A stretch of DNA of 64,000 bases from Segatella copri (GCF_015074785.1 NZ_CP042464.1:1736001-1800000); one strand, 5' to 3'; positions 44,876-55,222 are shown, numbered from the stretch's first letter. The notes: a model not told the origin generated them from the sequence alone. Translations and numbers: made by a program.

Positions 44876-47131
44876 ATGGCTGAAATTCCATTCTTAGTAA
44901 AAGACCTCGCCCTCATCCTGATGGTAGCAGGCATCGTAACCCTCATCTTCAAAAGGCTCAAGCAGCCGCTGGTGCTGGGATACATCATGGCGGGATTCCT
45001 GGTTTCGCCACACATGTCCTACACCATGTCGGTAGTCGACGAGACGGATATCCAGACCTGGGCCGACATCGGTGTCATCTTCACCCTCTTCTCGCTCGGT
45101 CTTGACTTCTCGTTCAAGAAAATCGTGAAGATGGGTGCCTCTCCCATCATCGCCACCGTGGTCATCGTGTTCTGCATGATGATGCTGGGCATCAGCGTAG
45201 GCCACAGTTTCGGCTGGGGAAGGATGGACTGCATCTTCCTGGGCGGTATGCTCGCCATGAGTTCCACCACTATTATATACAAGGCATTCGATGATATGCG
45301 GCTGCGCACCCAGAAGTTTGCCTCGATGGTGATGAGCGTACTGATACTGGAAGATATCCTGGCTATCGTGATGATGGTGATGCTGTCGGCGATAGCGAGC
45401 GGAAGCAGTCCCGACGGCGGGCAGATGCTTGCCTCCATCGTGAAGATAGGCTTCTTCCTGGGCGTGTGGTTTATCGTGGGCATCTTCGCCATTCCGTGGT
45501 TCCTTCGTTCGGTGAGGAAACTTATCAATGCCGAAACCCTGCTCATCGTTTCGCTGGGTCTGTGCTGCGGCATGGCGGTACTGAGCACCAAGGTGGGGTT
45601 CAGCAGCGCCTTCGGAGCCTTCGTCATGGGCAGCATATTGGCAGAAACCATTGAGGCAGAGAAGATTATCAAACTCGTAGAACCGGTAAAGAATCTCTTC
45701 GGAGCCATCTTCTTCGTATCGGTAGGTATGCTGGTAGACCCGAAGATTCTGGTAGAATATGCCGTTCCTATCCTCGCCCTGGTCGGTACGATACTGATAG
45801 GTCAGGCGATATTCGGCACCTTCGGATTCATGCTCGGAGGCGAGTCGCTGAAGTCGGCGATGCGCTGCGGTTTCTCGATGGCCCAGATCGGTGAGTTTTC
45901 TTTCATCATCGCCTCGCTGGGTCTGTCGCTCGGCGTCATCAGCAAGTTCCTCTATCCGGTAGTGGTAGCAGTGAGCGTCATCACCACCTTCCTCACACCT
46001 TATATGATCCGTCTTGCCACACCTACCTATCAGGTGATGGAGAAACATCTGCCCGACAAACTCATCCATATTCTGAACCATTTCGCGATGAGTCATCCCC
46101 AGACGCAGCAGCAGAGCAAGTGGAAATCGCTGATCCGACAGATGCTGGTCAACACCACCGCCTACTCCATCCTCTCGGCAGCCGTCATCGCCCTGATGTT
46201 CACCTTCGTGCTGCCGCTGATGCGCAATCTGCTGCCCGGCTGGCATCTCCACTGGTACGCCAACGCCATCACCGGTCTGCTCACCGTCCTGTTCATCTCA
46301 CCGTTCCTGCGCGCCATCGTGATGAAGAAGAACCACAGTGCCGAGTGGAAACGCCTCTGGGTGGAGAGCAGCATCAACCGCGTGCCGCTGCTCTTTACGG
46401 TGTTCGTGCGCTTTATGATAGCACTGGCTTTCATCTTCTACATCATCAATTTCCTCTCGCGCTTTACCAATGCGCTGATTGTCTGCATCGGTGCAGCAGT
46501 AGTGATGCTGATGATAACCTCCCGCCACATCAAGAAGCGTAGCATCGTGATGGAGCGCGTCTTCGTTCACAACCTCCGCTCGCGCGATATTGCGGCTCAG
46601 GTGAATGGCGAAAAGCGGCCGCTCTACGAGGGCAGACTGCTAGACCGGGATATCCACATCAGCGAATTTGAAGTGCCAGAGGACAGCAGTTGGACGGGCA
46701 AATCGCTGCGAGAGCTGCATCTGCGCCAGCGGTTCGGTGTAGACCTGAGCAGCATTCACCGCGGCTCTCACCGGCTGAACATCCCGAACGGCGACATGAT
46801 CATCTTCCCGGGCGACAAACTGCAGGTAATCGGCAACGACGACCAGCTGCAGAAATTCAACACCGCCCTGCAGAGCGACCTGCTGCCTGAGGAGGCTGAA
46901 ATAGAAAAGCGCGAGATGAAGCTCAGCCAGCTCATCATCAGCGGCGGCAGCGAATTCCTGGGAAAGACGCTGATAGAAAGCGGAATAAGGGATAAATACA
47001 ACTGTATGGTGGTAGGACTGGAAGAGGGCCGGGAAAATCTGACGCACGTATCCCCTACACGAGTCTTCAAGAAGGGAGACATCATCTGGATAGTGGGAGA
47101 AGAAGCAGATTTGAAGAGAATCAAAAATTAA
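44876..47131 (+). CDS. Monovalent cation:proton antiporter (CPA2/KefB type) with C-terminal TrkA-C domains
   Basis: 751 residues. The N-terminal transport domain of about 12 helices (to about 390) shows FSLGLDFSFKKI, the conserved SSTTIIYKAFDD and the LILEDILAIVMM carboxylate pair typical of CPA2 exchangers. Four or so further helices follow (about 420-560). Two TrkA-C-like regulatory domains complete the protein (SEFEVPEDSSWTGKSLREL from about 595, and LSQLIISGGSEFLGKTLIES). No Rossmann TrkA-N domain is visible between membrane part and TrkA-C. It exchanges K+ or Na+ for H+ across the inner membrane. Confidence 0.85.
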   Translation: MAEIPFLVKDLALILMVAGIVTLIFKRLKQPLVLGYIMAGFLVSPHMSYTMSVVDETDIQTWADIGVIFTLFSLGLDFSFKKIVKMGASPIIATVVIVFCMMMLGISVGHSFGWGRMDCIFLGGMLAMSSTTIIYKAFDDMRLRTQKFASMVMSVLILEDILAIVMMVMLSAIASGSSPDGGQMLASIVKIGFFLGVWFIVGIFAIPWFLRSVRKLINAETLLIVSLGLCCGMAVLSTKVGFSSAFGAFVMGSILAETIEAEKIIKLVEPVKNLFGAIFFVSVGMLVDPKILVEYAVPILALVGTILIGQAIFGTFGFMLGGESLKSAMRCGFSMAQIGEFSFIIASLGLSLGVISKFLYPVVVAVSVITTFLTPYMIRLATPTYQVMEKHLPDKLIHILNHFAMSHPQTQQQSKWKSLIRQMLVNTTAYSILSAAVIALMFTFVLPLMRNLLPGWHLHWYANAITGLLTVLFISPFLRAIVMKKNHSAEWKRLWVESSINRVPLLFTVFVRFMIALAFIFYIINFLSRFTNALIVCIGAAVVMLMITSRHIKKRSIVMERVFVHNLRSRDIAAQVNGEKRPLYEGRLLDRDIHISEFEVPEDSSWTGKSLRELHLRQRFGVDLSSIHRGSHRLNIPNGDMIIFPGDKLQVIGNDDQLQKFNTALQSDLLPEEAEIEKREMKLSQLIISGGSEFLGKTLIESGIRDKYNCMVVGLEEGRENLTHVSPTRVFKKGDIIWIVGEEADLKRIKN

Positions 47132-47142
47132 ATGAAACACCA

Positions 47143-48018
47143 CTACTTCACGGTGATATGGAAGCAACCCTGGTTCACCTCATATTTAATATAGCAGCGG
47201 TTCTTGTTGCGGAAATCGCGGAGCACCTCGGAGAACACCCATTTCAGGGTATCATTCTGCACCTGGCGGCGAGGCTGCTCACGGGTCTGAATCTGCTTGT
47301 AGCGGTTGTAGCAGATATCGAAGGTAGTACCATAGAGATGACACGAATTCTCGGTAGCATTGCCGTTTCGGGTACGCAGTTTAGCCACATCATCCTTGGT
47401 GCGCAGAATGCTCGTCACGATAATCTTATGCAGCGGAATGCCCTTGATCTGCAGCGAATCAAAATAGGCACGGCCGATATCCTGGAGCAGCACAGAGGCG
47501 CGAGGCACCAGGTAAGGAATACTGTTGTTCAGCTTGTCAACATAAAAGAAAGGATTGCTGCCCACATACACCAGCTTGCCCTTGCTGTTCTCCGCCTCCA
47601 GACGGTTCTGTACCGGTTTCACGCCGTGCTTAGTAGCCGCTAAAATCTGCACATCCTGCTGGTCGGGGAAAGTATTGCCGAAATGAGGCACCGAGAAGAT
47701 ACGATGCTTCACCTCCTTGCCATCCTTGTCGAAGAAGATAGAAGGCTTGCCGCTCTGTGCCGTATCAGGCATAACAGAGAGTTCATCCTTCTTCTGGTCC
47801 TCAGCCACATTTCCATCAGCACCAGCGGGAGCATCAGAAATCTCAGCAGAAGAAGCATCAGAAGCAGCCGAATCCTTCGCAGCCACGAGCGTAGAATCAG
47901 CCGCACCAGCAGCCGCAACCTTCGGTTTTGCTACCCCCGGGAAGATGACTCTTACCAGCGCCAGAAGCAAAACCACAATACCAAAACCCTGTAAATATCT
48001 ATTCTTACTAATCTTCAT
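47143..48018 (-). CDS. DUF5715-like secreted protein (M15 peptidase-like pattern)
   Basis: 291 residues. An N-terminal membrane anchor (IVVLLLALVRVIFPG) is followed by an Ala/Asp/Ser-rich linker (to about 95) and a C-terminal domain with SILRTKDDVAKLR, NSCHLYGTTFDICY (His and Asp spaced as in D-Ala-D-Ala peptidases of the M15 type) and GCFHITVK (His). It resembles Bacteroidota DUF5715 proteins; cell-wall peptidase activity is inference. It converges on the antiporter gene with only 11 bp between the stops. A minus-strand -7 box TACCTTTG lies at 48093-48100. Confidence 0.7.
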   Translation of the reverse strand: MKISKNRYLQGFGIVVLLLALVRVIFPGVAKPKVAAAGAADSTLVAAKDSAASDASSAEISDAPAGADGNVAEDQKKDELSVMPDTAQSGKPSIFFDKDGKEVKHRIFSVPHFGNTFPDQQDVQILAATKHGVKPVQNRLEAENSKGKLVYVGSNPFFYVDKLNNSIPYLVPRASVLLQDIGRAYFDSLQIKGIPLHKIIVTSILRTKDDVAKLRTRNGNATENSCHLYGTTFDICYNRYKQIQTREQPRRQVQNDTLKWVFSEVLRDFRNKNRCYIKYEVNQGCFHITVK

Positions 48019-48159
48019 AATTATCTAATTTTCACGAAATAACTTTCTATAGTCTTCAGGCAAAACGGGAACCGTATCGCCAAATTTAGCTGCAAAGGTA
48101 ACAAAATCTCTCGAAAAAATAGCTTTTTTAATATTTAAAGAATGTTTTATTCGCCGAAA

Positions 48160-48191
48160 TTTGCTCATTTCATGGAAAAGTAGTAATTTTG
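48160..48191 (+). promoter_or_regulatory. Promoter of phoH and the downstream run
   Basis: TTTG (48160-48163), 20 nt, TAATTTTG (48184-48191). Leader about 55 nt. Confidence 0.6.
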
Positions 48192-48250
48192 CAGCGTTAT
48201 ATAACAAAATATTAGATAGGATAGTTTAAACTTTATAGAATTAAGACATT

Positions 48251-49237
48251 TTGATAGAGAAACATATTGTACTCGAAGATATCGATCCAGTGATGTTCTA
48301 CGGTGTGAACAATGCCCACCTGCAGATGATTAAATCGCTGTATCCTAAGTTGCGTATCGTAGCACGCGACAACGTGATTCGTGTGCTCGGCGACGAAGAG
48401 GAAATGGCAAAGGTGGAAGAGGATATTGAGCAGATGCGCAAGCACTTGCTTAAATACAACATGCTCAATGATGAAGACATCCTGGACATCGTGAAAGGAA
48501 AACAGACCAAGGCGGACAGCGTGAAAGGCGTGCTGGTATACAGCATCAGTGGCCGACCTATCAAGAGCCGCAGCGAAAACCAGCAGCAGCTGATAGATGC
48601 TTACGAGAAGAACGACATGATATTTGCCGTGGGACCAGCCGGTACCGGCAAGACCTATCTCAGCATCGCCCTTGCCGTAAAGGCCCTCAAGGAGAAAGCC
48701 ATCAAGAAAATCATCCTCTCACGACCAGCCGTAGAAGCCGGCGAAAAACTCGGTTTCCTGCCTGGCGATATGAAAGACAAAATTGACCCATACCTCCAGC
48801 CGCTCTACGATGCGCTGGAAGACATGATACCTGCCGTAAAGCTGCAGGATATGATGGAAAAGCACATTATCCAGATTGCTCCGCTCGCCTTTATGCGCGG
48901 ACGCACACTCAGCGATGCCGTCGTCATCCTCGACGAGGCACAGAACACTACCTCCCAACAGATTCGCATGTTCCTAACCCGTATGGGCATGAACACCAAG
49001 ATGATCATCACCGGCGACCTGACACAGATAGACCTGCCACGCGAACAGCGAAGCGGACTGAAGGAGGCGCTCAAGATTCTGGACGGCGTGGAAGGCATCG
49101 GAGTGGTGAAGCTGGGACAGAAGGACATCGTGCGCCACAAACTCGTAACCCGCATCGTCAACGCATACGATAAGTATGACAAGGAGAGAGCGGAAGCACG
49201 GGAAGCTCAGAAAGCAGAAAAAGATAATTCAAAATAA
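48251..49237 (+). CDS. phoH: PhoH-family ATPase
   Basis: 328 residues read from a TTG codon at 48251. An in-frame stop lies just 6 nt upstream (48242-48244), and the next ATG would remove the conserved IVLEDIDPVMFYGVNN, so TTG is the best start. Walker A GPAGTGKT spans 128-135; RPAVEAGEKLGFLPGD, the Walker B region VVILDEAQNTT and TGDLTQIDLP follow. A cytoplasmic NTPase linked in other bacteria to RNA metabolism; the exact role here is unknown. It is first in a plus-strand run with purC, menG, aroE, purM, prfA and pyrF. Confidence 0.9.
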   Translation: MIEKHIVLEDIDPVMFYGVNNAHLQMIKSLYPKLRIVARDNVIRVLGDEEEMAKVEEDIEQMRKHLLKYNMLNDEDILDIVKGKQTKADSVKGVLVYSISGRPIKSRSENQQQLIDAYEKNDMIFAVGPAGTGKTYLSIALAVKALKEKAIKKIILSRPAVEAGEKLGFLPGDMKDKIDPYLQPLYDALEDMIPAVKLQDMMEKHIIQIAPLAFMRGRTLSDAVVILDEAQNTTSQQIRMFLTRMGMNTKMIITGDLTQIDLPREQRSGLKEALKILDGVEGIGVVKLGQKDIVRHKLVTRIVNAYDKYDKERAEAREAQKAEKDNSK

Positions 49238-49351
49238 TCAGAATGAAGAATGAACTGAATGATTCTTTAAAAATAGATTTCATCAAGAATGCAGATCATA
49301 AATAAAGCATATCATAAAGTTCAAAGTTCAAAATTCAAAGTTCAAAGTAAA

Positions 49352-50302
49352 ATGAAAGCATTAACAAAGACAGATTTCCATTTTGATGGACAGAAGAGTG
49401 TTTACCACGGTAAAGTACGTGATGTGTATGACATTAACGACGACCTCCTCGTGATGGTCGCTACCGACAGAATCTCAGCGTTCGACGTTGTTCTGCCTAA
49501 GGGTATCCCATTCAAGGGACAGGTGCTCAATCAGATTGCAGCTAAGTTCCTGGACACAACTACAGACATCTGTCCAAACTGGAAGTTGGCTACTCCAGAC
49601 CCAATGGTTACCGTAGGTTTGAAGTGCGAAGGTTTCCGCGTGGAGATGATCATCCGTTCTATCCTCACCGGTAGTGCATGGCGCGAGTATCAGAAGGGCT
49701 GCCGCGAAATCTGCGGTGTGAAGTTGCCAGACGGTATGCGCGAGAACCAGCGTTTCCCAGAACCTATCATCACCCCTACTACAAAGGCTGACGAGGGTCA
49801 CGACATGAATATCTCTAAGGAAGAGATTATCGCCCAGGGTATTGTTAGTGCAGAGGATTACGCTGTGATGGAGGACTACACACGCCGTATCTTCGCCCGC
49901 GGTCAGGAAATCGCAGCCAAGCAGGGATTGATTCTCGTAGATACCAAGTACGAGTTCGGCAAGCGCGACGGCAAGGTTTATCTCATCGACGAGATCCACA
50001 CTCCAGACTCTAGCCGCTACTTCTATGCTGATGGTTACGAGGAGAAGTTTGAGAAGGGTGAGCCACAGCGCCAGCTCTCTAAGGAGTTCGTTCGTCAGTG
50101 GCTTATCGAGCACAACTTCATGAACGAGCCAGGCCAGACTATGCCAGAGATTACCGACGAGTATGCAGAGAGCGTATCAGACCGCTACATCGAACTCTAC
50201 GAGCACATCACCGGCGAGAAGTTTGACAAGGCTGCTGAGGAAGGCGACATCGCTGCCCGCATCGAGAAGAACGTAAGCGAGTGGCTTGCTGCACACAAGT
50301 AG
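49352..50302 (+). CDS. purC: Phosphoribosylaminoimidazole-succinocarboxamide synthase
   Basis: 316 residues from the ATG at 49352. The 21 codons upstream in frame are TTCAAAG heptad repeats and not protein. Motifs: [43 protein letters not shown] and [11 protein letters not shown]. It joins CAIR and aspartate in purine synthesis. The leader shares a 21-bp block with the purM leader. Confidence 0.95.
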   Translation: MKALTKTDFHFDGQKSVYHGKVRDVYDINDDLLVMVATDRISAFDVVLPKGIPFKGQVLNQIAAKFLDTTTDICPNWKLATPDPMVTVGLKCEGFRVEMIIRSILTGSAWREYQKGCREICGVKLPDGMRENQRFPEPIITPTTKADEGHDMNISKEEIIAQGIVSAEDYAVMEDYTRRIFARGQEIAAKQGLILVDTKYEFGKRDGKVYLIDEIHTPDSSRYFYADGYEEKFEKGEPQRQLSKEFVRQWLIEHNFMNEPGQTMPEITDEYAESVSDRYIELYEHITGEKFDKAAEEGDIAARIEKNVSEWLAAHK

Positions 50303-50407
50303 TTTTTAGTTAATAGTTAATAGTTTACAGTTAATAGAGGCTACGCCGTTGAGCAACAAAGCGGTTCATGCTATAAACTATAAACTATAAATTATATACT
50401 ATATATA
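50303..50407 (+). repeat. Intercistronic repeat element, copy B
   Basis: It fills the gap from the purC stop codon to the menG start codon. It has TTAATAG/TTTACAG heptads, the core GGCTACGCCGTTGAGCAA (one change from copy A), then CTATAAA heptads. Confidence 0.7.
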
Positions 50408-51142
50408 ATGTATAAGCAAGAACAGATAAAGCCCTACGAGGGCACAGGAGACAAGGGCAAGCTGGTAGAGGAGATGTTCGACAACATCGCCCCTACCTAC
50501 GATACCCTGAACCACCGTCTCTCGTGGGATATCGATAAGGGATGGCGCAAGAAGGCAATCAGGCGTCTTGCGCCCTTCTCTCCTAAAAAGATGCTCGACA
50601 TCGCTACCGGTACCGGCGATTTCGCCATCCTAGCCGCACAGATGCTACATCCCGACCAGCTGATCGGAGCAGACATCTCGGAAGGCATGATGGAGATAGG
50701 CAGACAGAAGGTAAAGCAGCTGGGACTGGAAAACACCATCTCCTTTGCCAAGGAAGACTGCCTTAACCTCTCGTTCCAGGACGAGAGCTTCGACGCTGTA
50801 ACCGCAGCTTTCGGTATCAGGAACTTCCAGAACCTGGATCAGGGACTGAAGGAAATGTGCCGGGTACTGAAAAAGGGCGGACATCTCTGCATCGTAGAGC
50901 TCACCACACCGGTCAGTTTCCCGATGAAGCAGCTGTTCAGCATCTACACCAACACTGTCTTGCCGATGTATGGCAAACTCATCAGCAAAGACCAGAGCGC
51001 CTACAGTTATCTCAACAAGACCATCGAGGCATTCCCTCAGGGCGAGGTCATGATGGAGGTGTTCAAAAAGGCAGGATTCGCAAAGGCAGAGTTCAAGCGA
51101 CTCACCTTCGGCATCTGCACACTCTATTTCGCAACCAAATAA
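50408..51142 (+). CDS. menG: Demethylmenaquinone methyltransferase
   Basis: 244 residues. UbiE/MenG family: [17 protein letters not shown] at the N-terminus, SAM motif [21 protein letters not shown], and the signature FGIRNF. It makes menaquinone by C-methylation; UbiE activity is not expected in an anaerobic Bacteroidales. It lies 13 nt before aroE. Confidence 0.93.
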   Translation: MYKQEQIKPYEGTGDKGKLVEEMFDNIAPTYDTLNHRLSWDIDKGWRKKAIRRLAPFSPKKMLDIATGTGDFAILAAQMLHPDQLIGADISEGMMEIGRQKVKQLGLENTISFAKEDCLNLSFQDESFDAVTAAFGIRNFQNLDQGLKEMCRVLKKGGHLCIVELTTPVSFPMKQLFSIYTNTVLPMYGKLISKDQSAYSYLNKTIEAFPQGEVMMEVFKKAGFAKAEFKRLTFGICTLYFATK

Positions 51143-51154
51143 AACAAAAATATT

Positions 51155-51901
51155 ATGGACAAGTATGGACTCATAGGTTACCCTCTGGGGCATTCGTTCT
51201 CAAAGAACTATTTCAACGAAAAGTTTGAGAACGAGGGCATCGATGCCCAATACATCAACTTCGAGATACCTTCTATCGAAAATCTTACCGAGATTCTCGA
51301 CTCAAATCCTGAGCTTAAGGGTCTCAACGTCACCATTCCTTACAAGGAGAAAGTGATCAGCTATCTCGACGTGGTAAGCCCTGAGGCGAATGCTATCGGA
51401 GCCGTCAACGTGATCAAGGTAGAGCACAGAGGCGAAGATGTTTATCTGAAAGGATATAACAGCGACGTAATCGGTTTTACCAAGAGCATCGAACCTTATA
51501 TCGAGCCTTATCACAAGAAGGCTCTCATCCTGGGTACAGGCGGAGCTTCAAAGGCTATCAACTTCGGTCTGAAATCGCTCGGACTGGAAACAGCCTTCGT
51601 GAGTCGATACGAGCGTCCGGGTACTATCCAGTACGAAAAAATCACTCCTGAGGTTATCAAGGAGTATAACGTCATCGTAAACTGTACCCCAGTGGGCATG
51701 TACCCACACGTAGACGAGTGTCCTGCGCTGCCTTACGAGGCAATGGACAGCCACACTCTGCTCTACGACCTCATCTACAATCCCGACGAAACCCTCTTCA
51801 TGAAGAAGGGCAAAGAACATGGAGCCACAGTAAAGAATGGCTTGGAGATGCTCTTGTTGCAAGCCTTTGCATCATGGGATTTCTGGCACCAGGAAAAATA
51901 A
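51155..51901 (+). CDS. aroE: Shikimate dehydrogenase
   Basis: 248 residues. It begins YGLIGYPLGHSFSKNYF (shikimate site), then NVTIPYKE (catalytic Lys), the NADP-binding loop GTGGASKAI and NCTPVGMYP. It is slightly shorter than many AroE proteins at the C-terminus, as is common in Bacteroidota. It reduces dehydroshikimate to shikimate. Its stop codon is the first part of a repeat block also found before purC. Confidence 0.93.
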   Translation: MDKYGLIGYPLGHSFSKNYFNEKFENEGIDAQYINFEIPSIENLTEILDSNPELKGLNVTIPYKEKVISYLDVVSPEANAIGAVNVIKVEHRGEDVYLKGYNSDVIGFTKSIEPYIEPYHKKALILGTGGASKAINFGLKSLGLETAFVSRYERPGTIQYEKITPEVIKEYNVIVNCTPVGMYPHVDECPALPYEAMDSHTLLYDLIYNPDETLFMKKGKEHGATVKNGLEMLLLQAFASWDFWHQEK

Positions 51902-51942
51902 GCATATCATAAAGTTCAAAGATCAAAGTTCAAAGTAAGAAT

Positions 51943-53109
51943 ATGAGTAACAATAGATATATGATGCGCGGTGTTAGCGCAGCAAAGGAAGATGTTCACA
52001 ACGCTATCAAGAACATCGACAAGGGTATCTTCCCACAGGCTTTCTGCAAGATCATACCTGATATCTTGGGCGGCGACCCAGAGTATTGTAACATTATGCA
52101 TGCCGACGGTGCAGGTACCAAGTCGAGCTTGGCCTACATGTACTGGAAAGAGACTGGCGACCTCTCTGTATGGAAAGGTATCGCTCAGGATGCTATCGTG
52201 ATGAATACCGACGACCTGCTCTGCGTGGGCGCCGTAGATAACATCCTCGTAAGCTCTACCATCGGCCGCAACAAGATGCTCATCCCAGGCGAGGTTATCT
52301 CTGCTATCATCAACGGTACTGACGACCTGCTCCACGAGATGCGCGAGATGGGTATCGGCATCTATCCTACAGGCGGTGAGACTGCCGATGTAGGCGACCT
52401 GGTTCGTACCATCATCGTTGACTCTACCGTTACCTGCCGCATGAAGCGCAGCGATGTCATCAACAACGCCAACATCCGTCCAGGCGATGTTATCGTAGGT
52501 CTTTCTTCTACAGGTCAGGCTACTTACGAGAAGAAGTACAACGGCGGTATGGGCAGCAACGGACTTACTTCTGCCCGCCACGATGTATTCGCCAAGTATC
52601 TCGCAGAGAACTATCCTGAAAGCTACGACCACGCCGTGCCAGACGAGTTGGTTTACAGCGGTAAGTATAAGTTGACTGATGAGATAGAGGGTTCTCCTAT
52701 CAACGCCGGAGAACTGGTACTCTCTCCTACCCGTACCTACGCTCCTGTCATCAAGAAGATTCTCGATGAGCTCCGCCCAGAGATTCACGGTATGGTTCAC
52801 TGCACCGGTGGTGCCCAGACCAAGGTTCTGCACTTCGTAGGCGAGAACTGTAAGGTAGTGAAGGACAACATGTTCCCTGTGCCTCCACTCTTCAAGGCTA
52901 TCCACGACTGCTCAGAGACCGACTGGAAGGAGATGTATCAGGTATTCAACATGGGTCACCGTATGGAGATTTACGTTCGTCCTGAGGTTGCCGAGAAGGT
53001 TATCGCCATCAGCAAGAGCTTCAACATCGATGCCCAGATTGTGGGCCACATCGAAGAAGGCAAGCGCAGCCTGACCATCAAGAGCGAATTCGGAACATTC
53101 GAATACTAA
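51943..53109 (+). CDS. purM: Phosphoribosylformylglycinamidine cyclo-ligase (AIR synthase family)
   Basis: 388 residues, the longer Bacteroidota form. Motifs: HADGAGTKSSLAY, MNTDDLLCVGA, PTGGETADVGD, VGLSSTGQAT and FNMGHRMEIY. It forms aminoimidazole ribotide in purine synthesis. It follows aroE by 41 nt; that gap holds the repeat block shared with purC. Confidence 0.9.
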   Translation: MSNNRYMMRGVSAAKEDVHNAIKNIDKGIFPQAFCKIIPDILGGDPEYCNIMHADGAGTKSSLAYMYWKETGDLSVWKGIAQDAIVMNTDDLLCVGAVDNILVSSTIGRNKMLIPGEVISAIINGTDDLLHEMREMGIGIYPTGGETADVGDLVRTIIVDSTVTCRMKRSDVINNANIRPGDVIVGLSSTGQATYEKKYNGGMGSNGLTSARHDVFAKYLAENYPESYDHAVPDELVYSGKYKLTDEIEGSPINAGELVLSPTRTYAPVIKKILDELRPEIHGMVHCTGGAQTKVLHFVGENCKVVKDNMFPVPPLFKAIHDCSETDWKEMYQVFNMGHRMEIYVRPEVAEKVIAISKSFNIDAQIVGHIEEGKRSLTIKSEFGTFEY

Positions 53110-53164
53110 AAACAATGTTAGTGTCAACTCAACATTCAACACTCAACATTCAACATTAAAATCA

Positions 53165-54274
53165 ATGGATAATAACAACATATTACAGAAGCTAGAAGGC
53201 TTAGAGAGCCGATACGAGGAAGTAAGCACCCTCATTACCGACCCTGATGTCATCGCCGACCAGACACGCTACGTGAAGCTCACCAAGGAATGGAAAGACC
53301 TGGGTGATATCATGGACGCACGCAAGCGATACATCAACTGCCTGAACAGCATCAAAGAGGCAAAGGATATCCTTGCCAACGAGAGCGATCCGGAAATGAA
53401 GGAGATGGCTCGCGAAGAACTCAACGAGAACGAGGCGCTGCAGCCTAAACTCGAAGAAGAAATCAAGATTGCGCTGGTACCTAAGGACCCAGAAGACGCC
53501 AAAAACGTACAGATGGAAATCCGAGGCGGTGCCGGAGGCGACGAGGCTGCCCTCTTTGCAGGCGACCTATTTAATATGTATAAGAAATACTGCGAATCTA
53601 AGGGATGGACCGTCAGCGTGACTTCTGTTTCTGAAGGCGCAGTAGGTGGATACAAGGAAATAGACTTCGCCGTCAGCGGTACTGACGTTTACGGCACATT
53701 GAAGTATGAATCAGGTGTTCACCGTGTTCAGCGTGTGCCTGCTACTGAAACACAGGGCCGTATGCACACCTCTGCTGCTACCGTGGCTGTATTGCCAGAA
53801 GCAGACAAGTTTGAGGTGAACATCAACGAAGGTGATATCAAGTGGGATACCTTCCGAAGCTCAGGTGCCGGTGGTCAGAACGTGAACAAGGTGGAGTCTG
53901 GTGTACGTCTCCGCTATCCTTGGAAGAACCCTAACACAGGCGAGGTAGAGGAAATCCTCATCGAGTGTACCGAGACCCGTGACCAGCCAAAGAACAAGGA
54001 GCGTGCCTTGAGCCGCCTCTATACATTCATCCACGACCGTGAGCACCAGAAGTATGTTGACGATATTGCCAGCCGCCGCAAGAGCCTCGTATCTACCGGC
54101 GACCGCAGTGCGAAAATCCGTACCTACAACTTCCCACAGGGCCGTGTTACCGACCACCGTATCGGTTACACCACTCACGATCTCAACGGTTTCCTGGCAG
54201 GTGATATTCAGGACATGATTGATGCCCTGACCGTAGCCGAGAACGCTGAGAAACTGAAAGAAACAGAATTGTAA
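53165..54274 (+). CDS. prfA: Peptide chain release factor 1
   Basis: 369 residues. GGQ motif at 236-238 in [15 protein letters not shown]; codon-recognition region [20 protein letters not shown], marking RF1 (UAG/UAA). It terminates translation in the cytoplasm. The 55-bp gap before it holds AACATTC heptads. Confidence 0.95.
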   Translation: MDNNNILQKLEGLESRYEEVSTLITDPDVIADQTRYVKLTKEWKDLGDIMDARKRYINCLNSIKEAKDILANESDPEMKEMAREELNENEALQPKLEEEIKIALVPKDPEDAKNVQMEIRGGAGGDEAALFAGDLFNMYKKYCESKGWTVSVTSVSEGAVGGYKEIDFAVSGTDVYGTLKYESGVHRVQRVPATETQGRMHTSAATVAVLPEADKFEVNINEGDIKWDTFRSSGAGGQNVNKVESGVRLRYPWKNPNTGEVEEILIECTETRDQPKNKERALSRLYTFIHDREHQKYVDDIASRRKSLVSTGDRSAKIRTYNFPQGRVTDHRIGYTTHDLNGFLAGDIQDMIDALTVAENAEKLKETEL

Positions 54275-54276
54275 AA

Positions 54277-54313
54277 CCCCGATTCATCGTTCCGTACTTC
54301 GGGGCGATGAATC
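54277..54313 (+). promoter_or_regulatory. Alternative hairpins in the prfA-pyrF gap
   Basis: Two overlapping inverted repeats: CCCCGA (54277-54282)/TCGGGG (54299-54304), and GATTCATCG (54281-54289)/CGATGAATC (54305-54313). They share bases and so exclude one another. No T-run follows, so it is not a plain terminator. It lies 17 nt before the pyrF start. Confidence 0.5.
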
Positions 54314-54329
54314 ATCATATCAATCCATT

Positions 54330-55172
54330 ATGAACAGAAAAGAACTCGTAGAGCAGATTTTCGCCAAGAAGAGTTTCTTGTGCGTAGGTCTTGACACAGA
54401 TATCAACAAGTTGCCTAAGTGCATCACCGAGAGTGAAGACATCCAGGGCGCAGAAGCCGAAATGATATTCAGATTCAACAAGGCTATCATCGACGCAACA
54501 GCCCCTTACTGTGTGGCTTACAAGCCAAACCTGGCTTTCTATGAGAGCCGCGGCATCGATGGCATGATTGCCTTCGAGAACACCATCAAGTATCTCCACA
54601 GCCACTATCCTAACCACTTCATCATCGCAGATGCCAAGCGCGGCGATATCGGCAACACCAGCAAGATGTATGCCCAGACATTCTTCGAGGAATACAATAT
54701 CGACTCTGTAACCGTAGCACCTTATATGGGTGAGGATTCAGTCAAGCCATTCCTCGAGTATGACGGCAAGTGGGTTATCCTTCTGGCACTGACCAGCAAC
54801 AAGGGTAGTCACGACTTCCAGCTCACCGAGGATAAGGAGGGTGAGCGCCTCTTCGAGAAGGTTCTCAAGAAGAGCCAGGAATGGGGCAACGATGAGAACA
54901 TGATGTACGTAGTAGGCGCTACACAGGGCAAGATGTTCGAAGACATCCGCAAGGTGGCTCCTAACCACTTCCTCCTCGTACCGGGCGTAGGTGCACAGGG
55001 CGGCAGCCTGCAGGAGGTTTGCAAGTATGGCATCATCAAGGATTGCGGCTTGCTCGTAAACTCTTCCCGCGGCATCATCTATGCCAGCAACGGCGATGAC
55101 TTTGCTGAGGTAGCAGGTCAGAAAGCTAAGGAGTTGCAGGCTGAAATGGCAGCAGAACTTGCTAAGTTATAA
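54330..55172 (+). CDS. pyrF: Orotidine 5'-phosphate decarboxylase (long, type 2)
   Basis: 280 residues. The active-site motif [10 protein letters not shown] carries the Asp/Lys charge network; FLCVGLDTD and [14 protein letters not shown] follow. The length matches the longer bacterial OMPDC subgroup rather than the 230-residue form. It makes UMP. Confidence 0.93.
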   Translation: MNRKELVEQIFAKKSFLCVGLDTDINKLPKCITESEDIQGAEAEMIFRFNKAIIDATAPYCVAYKPNLAFYESRGIDGMIAFENTIKYLHSHYPNHFIIADAKRGDIGNTSKMYAQTFFEEYNIDSVTVAPYMGEDSVKPFLEYDGKWVILLALTSNKGSHDFQLTEDKEGERLFEKVLKKSQEWGNDENMMYVVGATQGKMFEDIRKVAPNHFLLVPGVGAQGGSLQEVCKYGIIKDCGLLVNSSRGIIYASNGDDFAEVAGQKAKELQAEMAAELAKL

Positions 55173-55180
55173 AAACTCAA

Positions 55181-55222
55181 TTTAGGCGCAAAGTATCTTA
55201 AAAAAGAGGCTTTGCGCCTAAA
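55181..55222 (+). promoter_or_regulatory. 13-bp hairpin after pyrF without a T-run
   Basis: TTTAGGCGCAAAG / CTTTGCGCCTAAA with a 16-nt loop, 8 nt after the stop. It is followed by A, not T, so it may act as an mRNA 3' stabiliser or a weak terminator. Confidence 0.5.

Noticed and set aside
44894-46252. 452-codon minus-strand open frame opposite the antiporter gene
   Set aside because: Antisense shadow of a clear membrane transporter; composition is His/Asp/Glu-heavy without domain pattern.
54277-54313. H-type pseudoknot before pyrF
   Set aside because: Both stems together would need zero-length crossing loops; alternative hairpins are more reasonable.
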